Source of the DNA: Sulfurospirillum sp964466465
Lineage (GTDB): Bacteria > Campylobacterota > Campylobacteria > Campylobacterales > Sulfurospirillaceae
Direction: 5' to 3'
Length of the DNA stretch: 34,520 bases
Assembly (NCBI GenBank): GCA_964466465.1
Contig: CAYXNJ010000031.1
Span: 1-34,520 of the forward strand
Within the stretch, counting starts at the first letter, position 1; every line of letters starts with the position of its first letter. The notes beneath the pieces were generated by a model. It made no database searches. It was given only the letters and a program-made list of their open reading frames with translations, and had not been told where the DNA came from. Both the position numbers and the translations under genes were made by a program. Of this stretch, positions 23,682-31,305 are shown in pieces.

Positions 23682-24569
23682 GTGAGTATAGCAGTCATTG
23701 GAGCAGGTAAATGGGGACAAGCCCTTCAGTTTGCCATTTCTCGTAATTTCCCTTGTAAGATTACGTCACGCCAATTCAAAGATATTGAAAATTTTGTCAG
23801 TCTTGAAGAAGCTTTAAAGTGTGAATATCTCATCTTTGCACTTCCTGCTCAAGTCGTACGAGGCTGGTTAGAAGAGCATTTTACATTTAGTGGACAAAAA
23901 ATTCTTGTGGCGGCTAAAGGTATAGAGCAGGGCAGTGGATCTTTTCTTAATGAGATTTTTGCGAAGCATATTCCAGAAGATCATTTAAGCTTCTTATCGG
24001 GACCTTCTTTTGCAAGTGAGGTCATGCAAGGACTACCAACAGCTGTCGTTATTAATTCAACCAATGAAACGCTCTCAAAAGAGTTCGCCGCTTTTTTCCC
24101 TTCCTTTATGAAAACCTATACGTCACAAGACGTGATTGGTGCAGAAGTATGTGGTGCGTATAAAAACGTTCTTGCCATTGCCAGTGGTATCTGCGATGGG
24201 CTAAAACTAGGCAATAATGCAAGAGCGAGTCTCATTGCACGTGGGCTTGTGGAAATGCGTCGTTTTGGAAAGTTTTTTGGAGCCCATGATGAGACCTTTT
24301 TAGGCTTAAGTGGTGCGGGTGATCTTTTCTTAACAGCGTCCAGTACACTTTCTCGTAATTACCGTGTCGGACTTTTCTTGGCAGAAGGTAAAAAACTTGA
24401 AGATATTTTAAATACACTTGGTGAAGTGGCTGAGGGCGTCTTTACCTCTGAAGCAATTTTTGAGCTTTCTTCTAAATACAATATTTACACGCCAATCGCA
24501 CATGAAATAGCGCTTATTTTAAAAGGCAAAGAGCCAAGAGTAAGCGTGAAAGATTTGTTGGCTGATTGA
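23682..24569 (+). CDS. gpsA: NAD(P)-dependent glycerol-3-phosphate dehydrogenase
   Basis: From GTG 23682 the product is 295 aa (MSIAVIGAGKWGQALQ), which is the usual beginning for GpsA. An ATG at 23664 (six codons earlier) would overlap the gatB end, and neither has a strong ribosome binding site. The enzyme reduces dihydroxyacetone phosphate to sn-glycerol 3-phosphate for phospholipid synthesis. Motifs are the nucleotide loop GAGKWG, LSFLSGPSFASEVMQGLPTA, GAEVCGAYKNVLAIASGICD with the catalytic lysine, and NNARASLIARGLVEM, then GAGDLFLTASSTLSRNYRVG. Standard length for the family. Confidence 0.95.
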   Translation: MSIAVIGAGKWGQALQFAISRNFPCKITSRQFKDIENFVSLEEALKCEYLIFALPAQVVRGWLEEHFTFSGQKILVAAKGIEQGSGSFLNEIFAKHIPEDHLSFLSGPSFASEVMQGLPTAVVINSTNETLSKEFAAFFPSFMKTYTSQDVIGAEVCGAYKNVLAIASGICDGLKLGNNARASLIARGLVEMRRFGKFFGAHDETFLGLSGAGDLFLTASSTLSRNYRVGLFLAEGKKLEDILNTLGEVAEGVFTSEAIFELSSKYNIYTPIAHEIALILKGKEPRVSVKDLLAD

Positions 24570-24571
24570 CA

Positions 24572-25669
24572 ATGCTAAAGCTTCTTTTCTCCTGCTTATT
24601 TGTTTTTTCGACTTTGGTTCATGCAAAAACTCCTTCATTAGAAGAGATGATTGCGCAGATGGTTATTATCGGTTTTGATGGAACAAAAGAGGGCGATAAA
24701 TGGGTTGAACAGATCGCAAAAGATATTAAGCGTGAAAAGATCGGTGGTGTTTTTTTAAGTGAAAAAAATATTCAAAATATAACACAACTCAAAAAGCTCA
24801 ATGAATATCTTAAATCCAATGCCCCTAAAGAGCTTCCGCTCATTGTTGCAGTTGAGCATGAAGGTGGTGATAAGAGTATATTTGATGCAAAAAAAGGTTT
24901 CACTGAAGTTGCATCTGCTTATGAACTAGCCAAACATAAAGATATTGTTGAAACAGAAGCACTCTATCAAAAATTAAGCACTGAACTATCAAAAAGCGGT
25001 GTAAATGTTAATTTCGCTCCTGTACTTGATTTGCAACCTAAAAAAGATGTCTATGAAAGTTCAAAATTACAACGCAGCTATTCGAGTTATGAAGAAATTG
25101 TCACAACCTATGCGATGCTCTTTATCAATGCCTTGTATGCGGAAGGTGTGATGCCTGTCGTGAAGTATTTTCCAACAGCAGGAGCCAATCTTTGGAATAA
25201 CTTCTCCAGTGAAGAAGATGTCACCAAAACATGGCGCTTTGAACAATTAAAGCCATATTATGACTTGATTGCTTTTGGTAAGATGGATGCTGTTTTGATG
25301 TCGCATGTGATGCACAAAGAGATTGATCCCAAAAATCCAACCCTGTTTTCGAAATTAGTGATTCAAGGGCTGCTCCGAGATAAAATGCACTTTGAAGGTG
25401 TTGTGTTTGCAGATAATTTACGCACCAATTCTATTGCAAGCAGTGTTGATTTTAAACAACGCGTTATTCGCTCTATTGATGCAGGAGCTGATATATTGGT
25501 ATTTACAAACTATTTTGCAGATAACGCAAGTATGCCTTTTACGATTCATAAAATTATTACCGATGCTATTAAGAATGGAGAGTTAAAAGAGGAACGTATA
25601 GCGCTTTCGTATGAGCGTATTGTTAAGTTTAAACAAAAATTATCAAAGAGGGGAAGCCATGTTAATTAA
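24572..25669 (+). CDS. Secreted glycoside hydrolase family 3 (NagZ-like) protein with degenerate active site
   Basis: This 365-aa protein has a signal peptide (MLKLLFSCLFVFSTLVHA) and so acts in the periplasm or outer membrane. The GH3 barrel is recognisable: MIAQMVIIGFDG near the start, IGGVFLSEKNI, NVNFAPVLDLQP, KYFPTAG (198-204) and GVVFADNL (nucleophile Asp 281). NagZ has DQEGGR where this protein has EHEGGD (95-100), and KHFPGHG where this one has KYFPTAG. The sugar-binding lysine-histidine pair and the acid-base histidine loop are thus lost. The ATG at 24572 is used; a TTG at 24566 is less likely. It is probably a non-catalytic or altered glycan-binding member. The gene sits between gpsA and the dihydroorotase-like gene. 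Confidence 0.87.
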   Translation: MLKLLFSCLFVFSTLVHAKTPSLEEMIAQMVIIGFDGTKEGDKWVEQIAKDIKREKIGGVFLSEKNIQNITQLKKLNEYLKSNAPKELPLIVAVEHEGGDKSIFDAKKGFTEVASAYELAKHKDIVETEALYQKLSTELSKSGVNVNFAPVLDLQPKKDVYESSKLQRSYSSYEEIVTTYAMLFINALYAEGVMPVVKYFPTAGANLWNNFSSEEDVTKTWRFEQLKPYYDLIAFGKMDAVLMSHVMHKEIDPKNPTLFSKLVIQGLLRDKMHFEGVVFADNLRTNSIASSVDFKQRVIRSIDAGADILVFTNYFADNASMPFTIHKIITDAIKNGELKEERIALSYERIVKFKQKLSKRGSHVN

Positions 25670-26879
25670 AAATGCTTTAGTGTCAACACTTAAAGGAGTT
25701 GTGAGTCAAGATGTCTTGATTGATGAGGGTAAAATAGTTGCAATCTCAGAGCATCTCGACGCATCTAATCATGAAGTCATTGATGCACAAGGGCTCTACT
25801 TGCTTCCAGGTCTCATTGACCTTAATGTGCGCTTTTCCAATAGCTGTCTTAATCAAGAACATATTGATAAACTTTCAAACAGTTGTCTTAAAGGCGGTGT
25901 TACCACAGCGGTTGTTATGTCTGACTTTATGCCAAGACTTGATAGCGCTACGCTCTTAGAACTTGTTAAATTTAAAATTGACCAAGCAAAAATAAATCTT
26001 CAAATCAGTACACCCCTTGCTGATGAAAAAGAAGACCAACTCAATAATATCGCGACACTTCTTAACAATGGCGCAGCCGCAATTTTGGCTGATTCTCATC
26101 GCAATGCCAATCTACTTAGACGTGGTATGCAATATGCAACAATGAAGCAAAAACCACTCTTTGTGCAGTGTTATGAACCAAACTTGGATGATAATGGGTT
26201 GATGAATGATGGCGTGATTGCCTCAAAGTTAGGACTTTCAGGAATTTCAAAAATCTCAGAAACGGCTGAAGTTGCTAAGGTTTCTGAGTTGGCTTATTTC
26301 TATGGGGCCACTGTTGTTTTAAAAGCGCTTTCAACCAAACGCTCTTTAGAGATTGCAAAAGCCCATAAAGCACTTAATGGTGAGCTTTATACAGAGGTTT
26401 CCATTCATCACCTTTGTAAAAATGACAGTAGCTGTGATGGTTTTAATACCTATGCAAAGCTCATGCCACCATTGCGTGAAGAAGAAGAGCGTAAGGCTTT
26501 GGTGCGTGCGATTCAAGAAGGCGATGTTGACATCCTTACTTCAGCACATTCCCCAAAATCAATTTTATATAAAGATGTGGCATTTGAAGATGCGGCCTTT
26601 GGTATTGGCTCTATTGAAGAGTTCTTAACACTAGCCCATACATTTTTAGTGAAAAACGAAGTCATTGATCTTAACACTTTAATACGTATGTGTTGTGAAA
26701 ATCCTGCAAAAGTACTAGGCCTTAGTTCCAAAGGAAGTATAGCGGTGGGTTACGATGCGGATTTAGTACTCTTTGATCCTAAAGAAAGTTATGAAGTGAC
26801 CAATACACATTCTCTCTATTGTGGTGAGACACTGCATGGAAAAGTGAAAAAAGTAATTGTTGGTGGCAAGTTACTTTAA
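25659..26879 (+). CDS. pyrC2: Dihydroorotase-like protein lacking metal ligands
   Basis: This 406-aa protein has the amidohydrolase fold of type I dihydroorotase but appears catalytically dead. Where active enzymes have PGFIDLHVHLREPG this protein has PGLIDLNVRFSNSC (50-63), replacing both metal histidines. Where they have ATDHAPH it has TSAHSPK, losing the catalytic aspartate. EVSIHHL and NTYAKLMPPLREEEERKAL remain. Inactive homologues of this type act as structural partners of aspartate transcarbamylase in other bacteria, which I infer here. The start ATG 25659 follows GAGGGGA and overlaps the GH3 gene by 11 bases. A gene of this type also follows gpsA in Campylobacter. Confidence 0.88.
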   Translation: MLIKNALVSTLKGVVSQDVLIDEGKIVAISEHLDASNHEVIDAQGLYLLPGLIDLNVRFSNSCLNQEHIDKLSNSCLKGGVTTAVVMSDFMPRLDSATLLELVKFKIDQAKINLQISTPLADEKEDQLNNIATLLNNGAAAILADSHRNANLLRRGMQYATMKQKPLFVQCYEPNLDDNGLMNDGVIASKLGLSGISKISETAEVAKVSELAYFYGATVVLKALSTKRSLEIAKAHKALNGELYTEVSIHHLCKNDSSCDGFNTYAKLMPPLREEEERKALVRAIQEGDVDILTSAHSPKSILYKDVAFEDAAFGIGSIEEFLTLAHTFLVKNEVIDLNTLIRMCCENPAKVLGLSSKGSIAVGYDADLVLFDPKESYEVTNTHSLYCGETLHGKVKKVIVGGKLL

Positions 26880-26880
26880 A

Positions 26881-27615
26881 TTAATAAAAAACACGTGAAA
26901 GATAAAGTCCACACGCTGGAATCAGTGTTGTGGATACTTTCATTTTACGATCTCTCTGTGCGATGAGATCATCATAGCTTAGTGTTCCATCACACACTTT
27001 CAGTAAACTTCCACACATCATACGCACTTGTGAACGTAAAAAGGCATCTCCTAAAAAATAGACGATAATAAGATGTTTATGACGATACGCTCCTGCTTTA
27101 AAAATAGTGCGCTCATCTTTAGTGGTTCCACCACCAAGCTTTTTAAAATACTCAAAGTTATAAAAACCAACAAATGCTTGGGCATACTGATTGAGTTTTG
27201 AAACATCAAGTGCTTCTACGTGTAGCGCATAATTGGCTAAAAAAGGCTGATAGACTCCATCATAGAGCACATAACGATACAGTCTTTTTTTTGCATCAAA
27301 TCGTGCATGAAAAGAAGGTGCAACAGGTGTGATATTTTGAATAAAAACAGATGGGTGTAAAAAGCCATTCAGATGTGATTTTAGCTTTTCAAGATCGCAC
27401 CAAAAAGGGGGTAAGTCAACATGTATAACTTGATGTGTGGCATGGACACCTGCATCAGTACGTCCACTACCAACAACAGTTGCCTCCACATTGACACGTT
27501 TAAGCGCACAGATAAGTGCTCCTGCAACACTTTGTGAAGTTTTTGTTTCATTTTTTTGGACTTGGAAGCCATGAAATGCGCTTCCATCATAACTTAGAGT
27601 AATTTTAACACGCAT
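26881..27615 (-). CDS. truA: tRNA pseudouridine(38-40) synthase TruA
   Basis: This 244-aa enzyme isomerises uridines 38-40 in the anticodon stem-loop. GSGRTDAGVHATHQVIH (around residues 49-65) carries the catalytic Asp54. The family blocks LNGFLHPSVFIQNITPVAPS, FHARFDAKKRLYRYVLYDGV and RSQVRMMCGSLLKVCDG are all present. It is the last gene of the minus-strand cluster and converges on pyrC2 with 1 base between stops. No terminator hairpin is obvious there. Length is normal for the family. Confidence 0.96.
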   Translation of the reverse strand: MRVKITLSYDGSAFHGFQVQKNETKTSQSVAGALICALKRVNVEATVVGSGRTDAGVHATHQVIHVDLPPFWCDLEKLKSHLNGFLHPSVFIQNITPVAPSFHARFDAKKRLYRYVLYDGVYQPFLANYALHVEALDVSKLNQYAQAFVGFYNFEYFKKLGGGTTKDERTIFKAGAYRHKHLIIVYFLGDAFLRSQVRMMCGSLLKVCDGTLSYDDLIAQRDRKMKVSTTLIPACGLYLSRVFY

Positions 27616-27621
27616 AAGAGT

Positions 27622-28647
27622 TTAGAACATAGCACGAATGCGCTTTTGATAAATTTGATACGCAATCAAAAATGTTGCGATAAAGACAATAATCGGGGCA
27701 CTTTGAGGATGCCATGTTGATACAAGCGTTGTGAGCGTTAGATAAATCGCAATCGTTGAAAACATCGCAATATAAATGCCACCTTTATTATAACGATACG
27801 TAACAATCCCAATGCTAAGAGCAATGAGTGTTGAAGCAACTGGGAAAAGGGCAATTAGCAAGAAAAATGAGAGATCATACGCGCGTCTTTTATCAGTATA
27901 TACACCGTTCCAATACTCTTCAATACTTTGAATAGCGCCTACAGGTGTTTTCGGTCTTGAGTTAATGTGCATGCGTTCAAAATCAGTCTGTTGAATATCT
28001 TCTTTTGTAAATTCAAAAATCTTTCCTTGATCAAGATTGAGTCTAAGGGTTCCTTTTTCATTATCGATAACCGCATTGGTAGCAACAATAAGCTTTTCAT
28101 CCTCTTTTTTGGTTGGTGCTTGATAGAGTGTAATGCCACTATAGATTTTATTGTTATCACTGTGTTCGATATAGACAAGCCAGTCAGAGAATTTTTGTCC
28201 AAACTCATTGGCTTTAATGTTAAATTTTGCTTCGGCTTTTTTATACTCAATAAAATTGGTGTTGAGCTGCTTTGAGATAGGAATAAGTACAAAAATATCG
28301 ATGATAAGAACCAAGGAAAGCACGCTAGCTAAGGTTAAAAAGAGTTGTGCTATTTTTTTAGGATTGTAGCCAAGGGTGAAGAGAACAATGGTCTCATTTT
28401 CTTTGGAAAGGTTAAAAAGCGTAATACAAAGCGCAATAAAAAAGGTCAAAGGAAGTGTGTAGATAAGTGTGCGCGGTAACAAATAGATGTAGAGTGTACC
28501 AAGCTCTAAAAAGTTCATCTTGATGATGGCTGTCATCGCCGTCAATTTGATGAAAAAAACCACAGAGGTGATAAAGAAGAGAATAAAAAATAAAGAGCTA
28601 AAGAGCTCACTGAAATGTTTTAAAAGATAACGACTTACTCTATTCAT
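27622..28647 (-). CDS. LptF/LptG family permease (YjgP/YjgQ)
   Basis: This 341-aa inner-membrane protein has the LptF/LptG topology: three spans at each end (first starting ELFSSLFFILFFITSVVFFI; the last IIVFIATFLIAYQIY) around a periplasmic domain of roughly 130 residues. The N-terminal MNRVSRYLLKHFSELF and the LLPRTLIYTLPLTFFIALCI segment are typical. The proteins move lipopolysaccharide from the inner membrane with LptB2. Two permeases are needed and only one is here, so the F or G identity is open; other lptF/G and lptB genes must be elsewhere. It overlaps pilD by 8 bases and ends 6 bases before truA. Confidence 0.87.
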   Translation of the reverse strand: MNRVSRYLLKHFSELFSSLFFILFFITSVVFFIKLTAMTAIIKMNFLELGTLYIYLLPRTLIYTLPLTFFIALCITLFNLSKENETIVLFTLGYNPKKIAQLFLTLASVLSLVLIIDIFVLIPISKQLNTNFIEYKKAEAKFNIKANEFGQKFSDWLVYIEHSDNNKIYSGITLYQAPTKKEDEKLIVATNAVIDNEKGTLRLNLDQGKIFEFTKEDIQQTDFERMHINSRPKTPVGAIQSIEEYWNGVYTDKRRAYDLSFFLLIALFPVASTLIALSIGIVTYRYNKGGIYIAMFSTIAIYLTLTTLVSTWHPQSAPIIVFIATFLIAYQIYQKRIRAMF

Positions 28648-29368
28648 AGATTAATTCCATTATGTGTAAAATTGGTGTTTCAAAAAGCCATGTTACTAAT
28701 AGTCCAAGAGCTAAAAAAGGGATAAAAGGGAGTTCATATCCTCTCTTTTTGAGAACCATGAAAACAACTAGCGCTATCACAGCACTGATGTAAATTGCAA
28801 CCAGCCCAAGTTTAATGCCTAAAAGTGCTCCTATAATACCCGCTATAATGATGTCCGCTTCTCCCATCACTTCTTTTTTAGCAAGCGCTGAGACAAAAAA
28901 GCGTAAGAAAGTAAAAGCTCCCATAAGTAAAAGACCATTTTGTAATGATACGAGAGGTTCACCTGTACAAAAGGCAAGGATGAGCGCAGGCAGACTGAGC
29001 GCATCTGGTACTGCTTTATAGCGCAGGTCAATAATGCTCAGTGCTAAGAGTAGCGCAAATACAGAAGCAATCAGAAGTGCTTGCATAAGCGTGCCTAACT
29101 GCAAATAGATCAAACCATAGATAAGCGCAGTACTTAGCTCCACTAAAGGATACTGAAAAGAGATGTGACTCGCACAAAAAGCACATTTACCTCTTAAAAA
29201 AATCCATGAGAAAAGAGGAATGTTATGATACCACGCTAAAGGATGTAGGCAAATAGGGCAGTGTGATGCAGGTAGATTAATACTTTCATTTTTTGGTAAA
29301 CGCATAATCGCAACATTAAGAAACGATCCTATACATAAACCAAAGAGTGTTACTAAAACGCCTTCCAT
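28640..29368 (-). CDS. pilD: Prepilin peptidase / type IV leader peptidase
   Basis: This 242-aa polytopic enzyme cleaves the leader of type IV prepilins and pseudopilins and methylates the new N terminus. The N-terminal GSFLNVAIMRLP is family-typical. Two CxxC pairs (Cys37/40 and Cys62/65) form the zinc-binding cytoplasmic domain. The two catalytic aspartates are Asp114 in SIIDLRYKAVPD and Asp172 in GEADII, where most members have GxGD, so the second glycine is an alanine. No pilin gene is in the window. In C. jejuni the homologous gene belongs to the same block. Confidence 0.92.
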   Translation of the reverse strand: MEGVLVTLFGLCIGSFLNVAIMRLPKNESINLPASHCPICLHPLAWYHNIPLFSWIFLRGKCAFCASHISFQYPLVELSTALIYGLIYLQLGTLMQALLIASVFALLLALSIIDLRYKAVPDALSLPALILAFCTGEPLVSLQNGLLLMGAFTFLRFFVSALAKKEVMGEADIIIAGIIGALLGIKLGLVAIYISAVIALVVFMVLKKRGYELPFIPFLALGLLVTWLFETPILHIMELIYE

Positions 29369-29374
29369 AACTCT

Positions 29375-30109
29375 TTAACCCTTCACATCTAGTACCAAAT
29401 CACTCAAATCAAAAAGAGGTTTGATCTCTTTTTGCAGAGTAAGGTGTGTAATCATACCCAATTTAGGGCTTTCTTTTTGTAAATAGTAGAAACTTTTTTC
29501 ATACATAATAGCGATTTGAAGCTCTGATGCACTCATAATACCCCAAAGTGGTCCTAAATGTTCAGATGCAATGTAAAAATGAAGTGAGGCATCGGCTTGT
29601 TTTTGAAATTGCACCATCACTTTTTTCTCTTGATGAAGCAAAGGAAGATGAATTGTTGCTTTTGAGAGTGCTAAGAGCATATAGGCATAGGTTTTAAAGG
29701 ACTCTTTTGAGAGCTGTTCATAGCTTAGTTGTTTGAGTAAAAAATCTCTATAGTCACTGTAACTAAAGCTACTTTCATCAAGTAGTTGCTCCAATGAAAG
29801 AGGCAAAAAGTAAGCTTCATCTTCAAAGAGCCCAGGTTGTCGGTAAAGATTGGAAATCGTTAAAACACCACCTTTGCCTTCTGAAAAGTTGGCCCAATAC
29901 TTCTGTCCTTCAGCAAGATTTTTACTGCTTTTTGTGGTAAGTTCTTTTCGTCCAATTTTTAAGCGATAACGTGCAGCATCGATGCGTTTGAGTACTTCAA
30001 TCGTAACAGGCAAATTGGCATTAAAATTGATACTTGAACTGCTTGTATGTCCAATATCAGAACCTATTCCTGCTAATTTTTGAAGTGTAGAAATCATAGG
30101 TGCGAACAT
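29375..30109 (-). CDS. Unknown protein after coaBC, weakly FliK-like
   Basis: I do not recognise a named family for this 244-aa protein. ATG 30109 has GGAG close before it and overlaps the coaBC stop; ATG 30097 is an alternative. The first third is Ser-rich and then shows a beta-type stretch (YRLKIGRKELTTKSSKNL, GQKYWANFSEGKGGVLTI). The C-terminal third (FYIASEHLGPLWGIMSASEL, then QIAIMYEKSFYYLQKESPKL) has the alternation seen in the FliK C-terminal domain, where SLGPVEV occupies the LGPLWG position. This is a weak resemblance. An uncharacterised protein occupies the same slot in Campylobacter. Confidence 0.8.
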   Translation of the reverse strand: MFAPMISTLQKLAGIGSDIGHTSSSSINFNANLPVTIEVLKRIDAARYRLKIGRKELTTKSSKNLAEGQKYWANFSEGKGGVLTISNLYRQPGLFEDEAYFLPLSLEQLLDESSFSYSDYRDFLLKQLSYEQLSKESFKTYAYMLLALSKATIHLPLLHQEKKVMVQFQKQADASLHFYIASEHLGPLWGIMSASELQIAIMYEKSFYYLQKESPKLGMITHLTLQKEIKPLFDLSDLVLDVKG

Positions 30110-31305
30110 TGCTCCACAATGTGTTCTGCTATCTCAAATTTACCAGCAAGACTAAATTTTTGCACCGAAGCATTGGTAATAAAATGAATTTCGTTTTTAC
30201 TGCTTCCAAAACTATTTTGCTCTTTGAGAACATTAAGGCACACAGCATCAAGATTTTTAACGATAAGCATTTTACCTGCATTTTCCAATGCTTTTTTCTC
30301 ATCCATTTCTGCTTTAAAACCGATCATTTTAAAGCCTTTCTTTGGGAGTGATGAAAGAACATCAACATTGCGTTTAAGCTCTAAGCTATAGGCTTCTCCT
30401 AACTCTTCTTTTTTGAGTTTTCCCTCATGTGTTATAACAGGCACATAATCACTCACTGCCGCTGCCATGAGCAGATATGGGGTTTTATCGTTTTTGGTGA
30501 TGTATTGCATTTGTGAAAGAAGTGCTGCTTGCAGTTCTACTGTACTCTTAACATGCAACGTATTGATAGCATGGATGTTAGGTGTCTCACCACTACTGAT
30601 AAGGGTGACATTCGCTCCTCTTAAATAAAACGCTAATGCTAAAGCAGACGCTTGTTTTCCACTTGAAAAATTTGTAAGGCATCTGACATCATCGATTTTT
30701 TCCATTGTGCCGCCACCTGTGATGATGACTTCACGTTCACTCCAAAATGGCTCTTTAAGCAATAAGCGAGCACAGGTATAGAAAATTTGTTCAATATCAG
30801 CAAGCGCACCTACTCCTTCATCATTGCATGCAAGTAATTTGGACTGCGGAGCAACGATCTCATAGCCTAAAGAAGAGAGTTTGCTAAGGCTCTCTTGCGT
30901 GATGGCATTTAACATCATATTGGTATTGGCTGAAGGCGCTAAAACAATGGTTTTAGTAAACGCAATCGCTGTTTGCGTCATAAGGTTATCTGCAATGCCA
31001 TGAGAGAGCTTGTTGATGGTATTGACCGATGCAGGTGCGATGACAAAGAGATCAGCCCATTTGCCTGTGTGAATATGGCTTAGCCCTTCACTCCAACTTT
31101 CTGTATCTGCATGTAAAACTTTGTTTTGGCTAATGGTTTCAAAGGTCAGTGGAGTGATAAAGCGCTTTGCATCTTCGCTCATCAGTACCTTGACTTCAGC
31201 ACCTGCTTTGATGAAAAGACGAATCAGCTCTAGTGCTTTGTAAATGGCAATACTTCCTGTGACGCCTACGAGAATTTTTTTCCCTGCAAGTTGATTATTT
31301 CGCAT
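30094..31305 (-). CDS. coaBC: Bifunctional phosphopantothenoylcysteine decarboxylase / phosphopantothenate-cysteine ligase
   Basis: This 403-aa protein makes 4'-phosphopantetheine for coenzyme A. ATG 31305 gives MRNNQLAGKKILVGVTGSIA; an earlier ATG at 31377 lies deep within glmU and is unlikely. The flavin-binding decarboxylase half shows HIHTGKWADLFVIAPASVNT, NKLSHGIADNLMTQT and APSANTNMM. LLACNDEGVGALAD matches the ACGDxGxG loop. The ligase half starts EVIITGGGTMEKIDDVRCLT and continues with NFSSGKQASALALAF. The ligase lysine is in the KRNVDVLSSL region. It overlaps glmU by 11 bases and the next gene by 16. Confidence 0.95.
   Translation of the reverse strand: MRNNQLAGKKILVGVTGSIAIYKALELIRLFIKAGAEVKVLMSEDAKRFITPLTFETISQNKVLHADTESWSEGLSHIHTGKWADLFVIAPASVNTINKLSHGIADNLMTQTAIAFTKTIVLAPSANTNMMLNAITQESLSKLSSLGYEIVAPQSKLLACNDEGVGALADIEQIFYTCARLLLKEPFWSEREVIITGGGTMEKIDDVRCLTNFSSGKQASALALAFYLRGANVTLISSGETPNIHAINTLHVKSTVELQAALLSQMQYITKNDKTPYLLMAAAVSDYVPVITHEGKLKKEELGEAYSLELKRNVDVLSSLPKKGFKMIGFKAEMDEKKALENAGKMLIVKNLDAVCLNVLKEQNSFGSSKNEIHFITNASVQKFSLAGKFEIAEHIVEQCSHL

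Noticed and set aside
26870..26900. Terminator between pyrC2 and truA
   Set aside because: A/T-rich but no inverted repeat of useful length.
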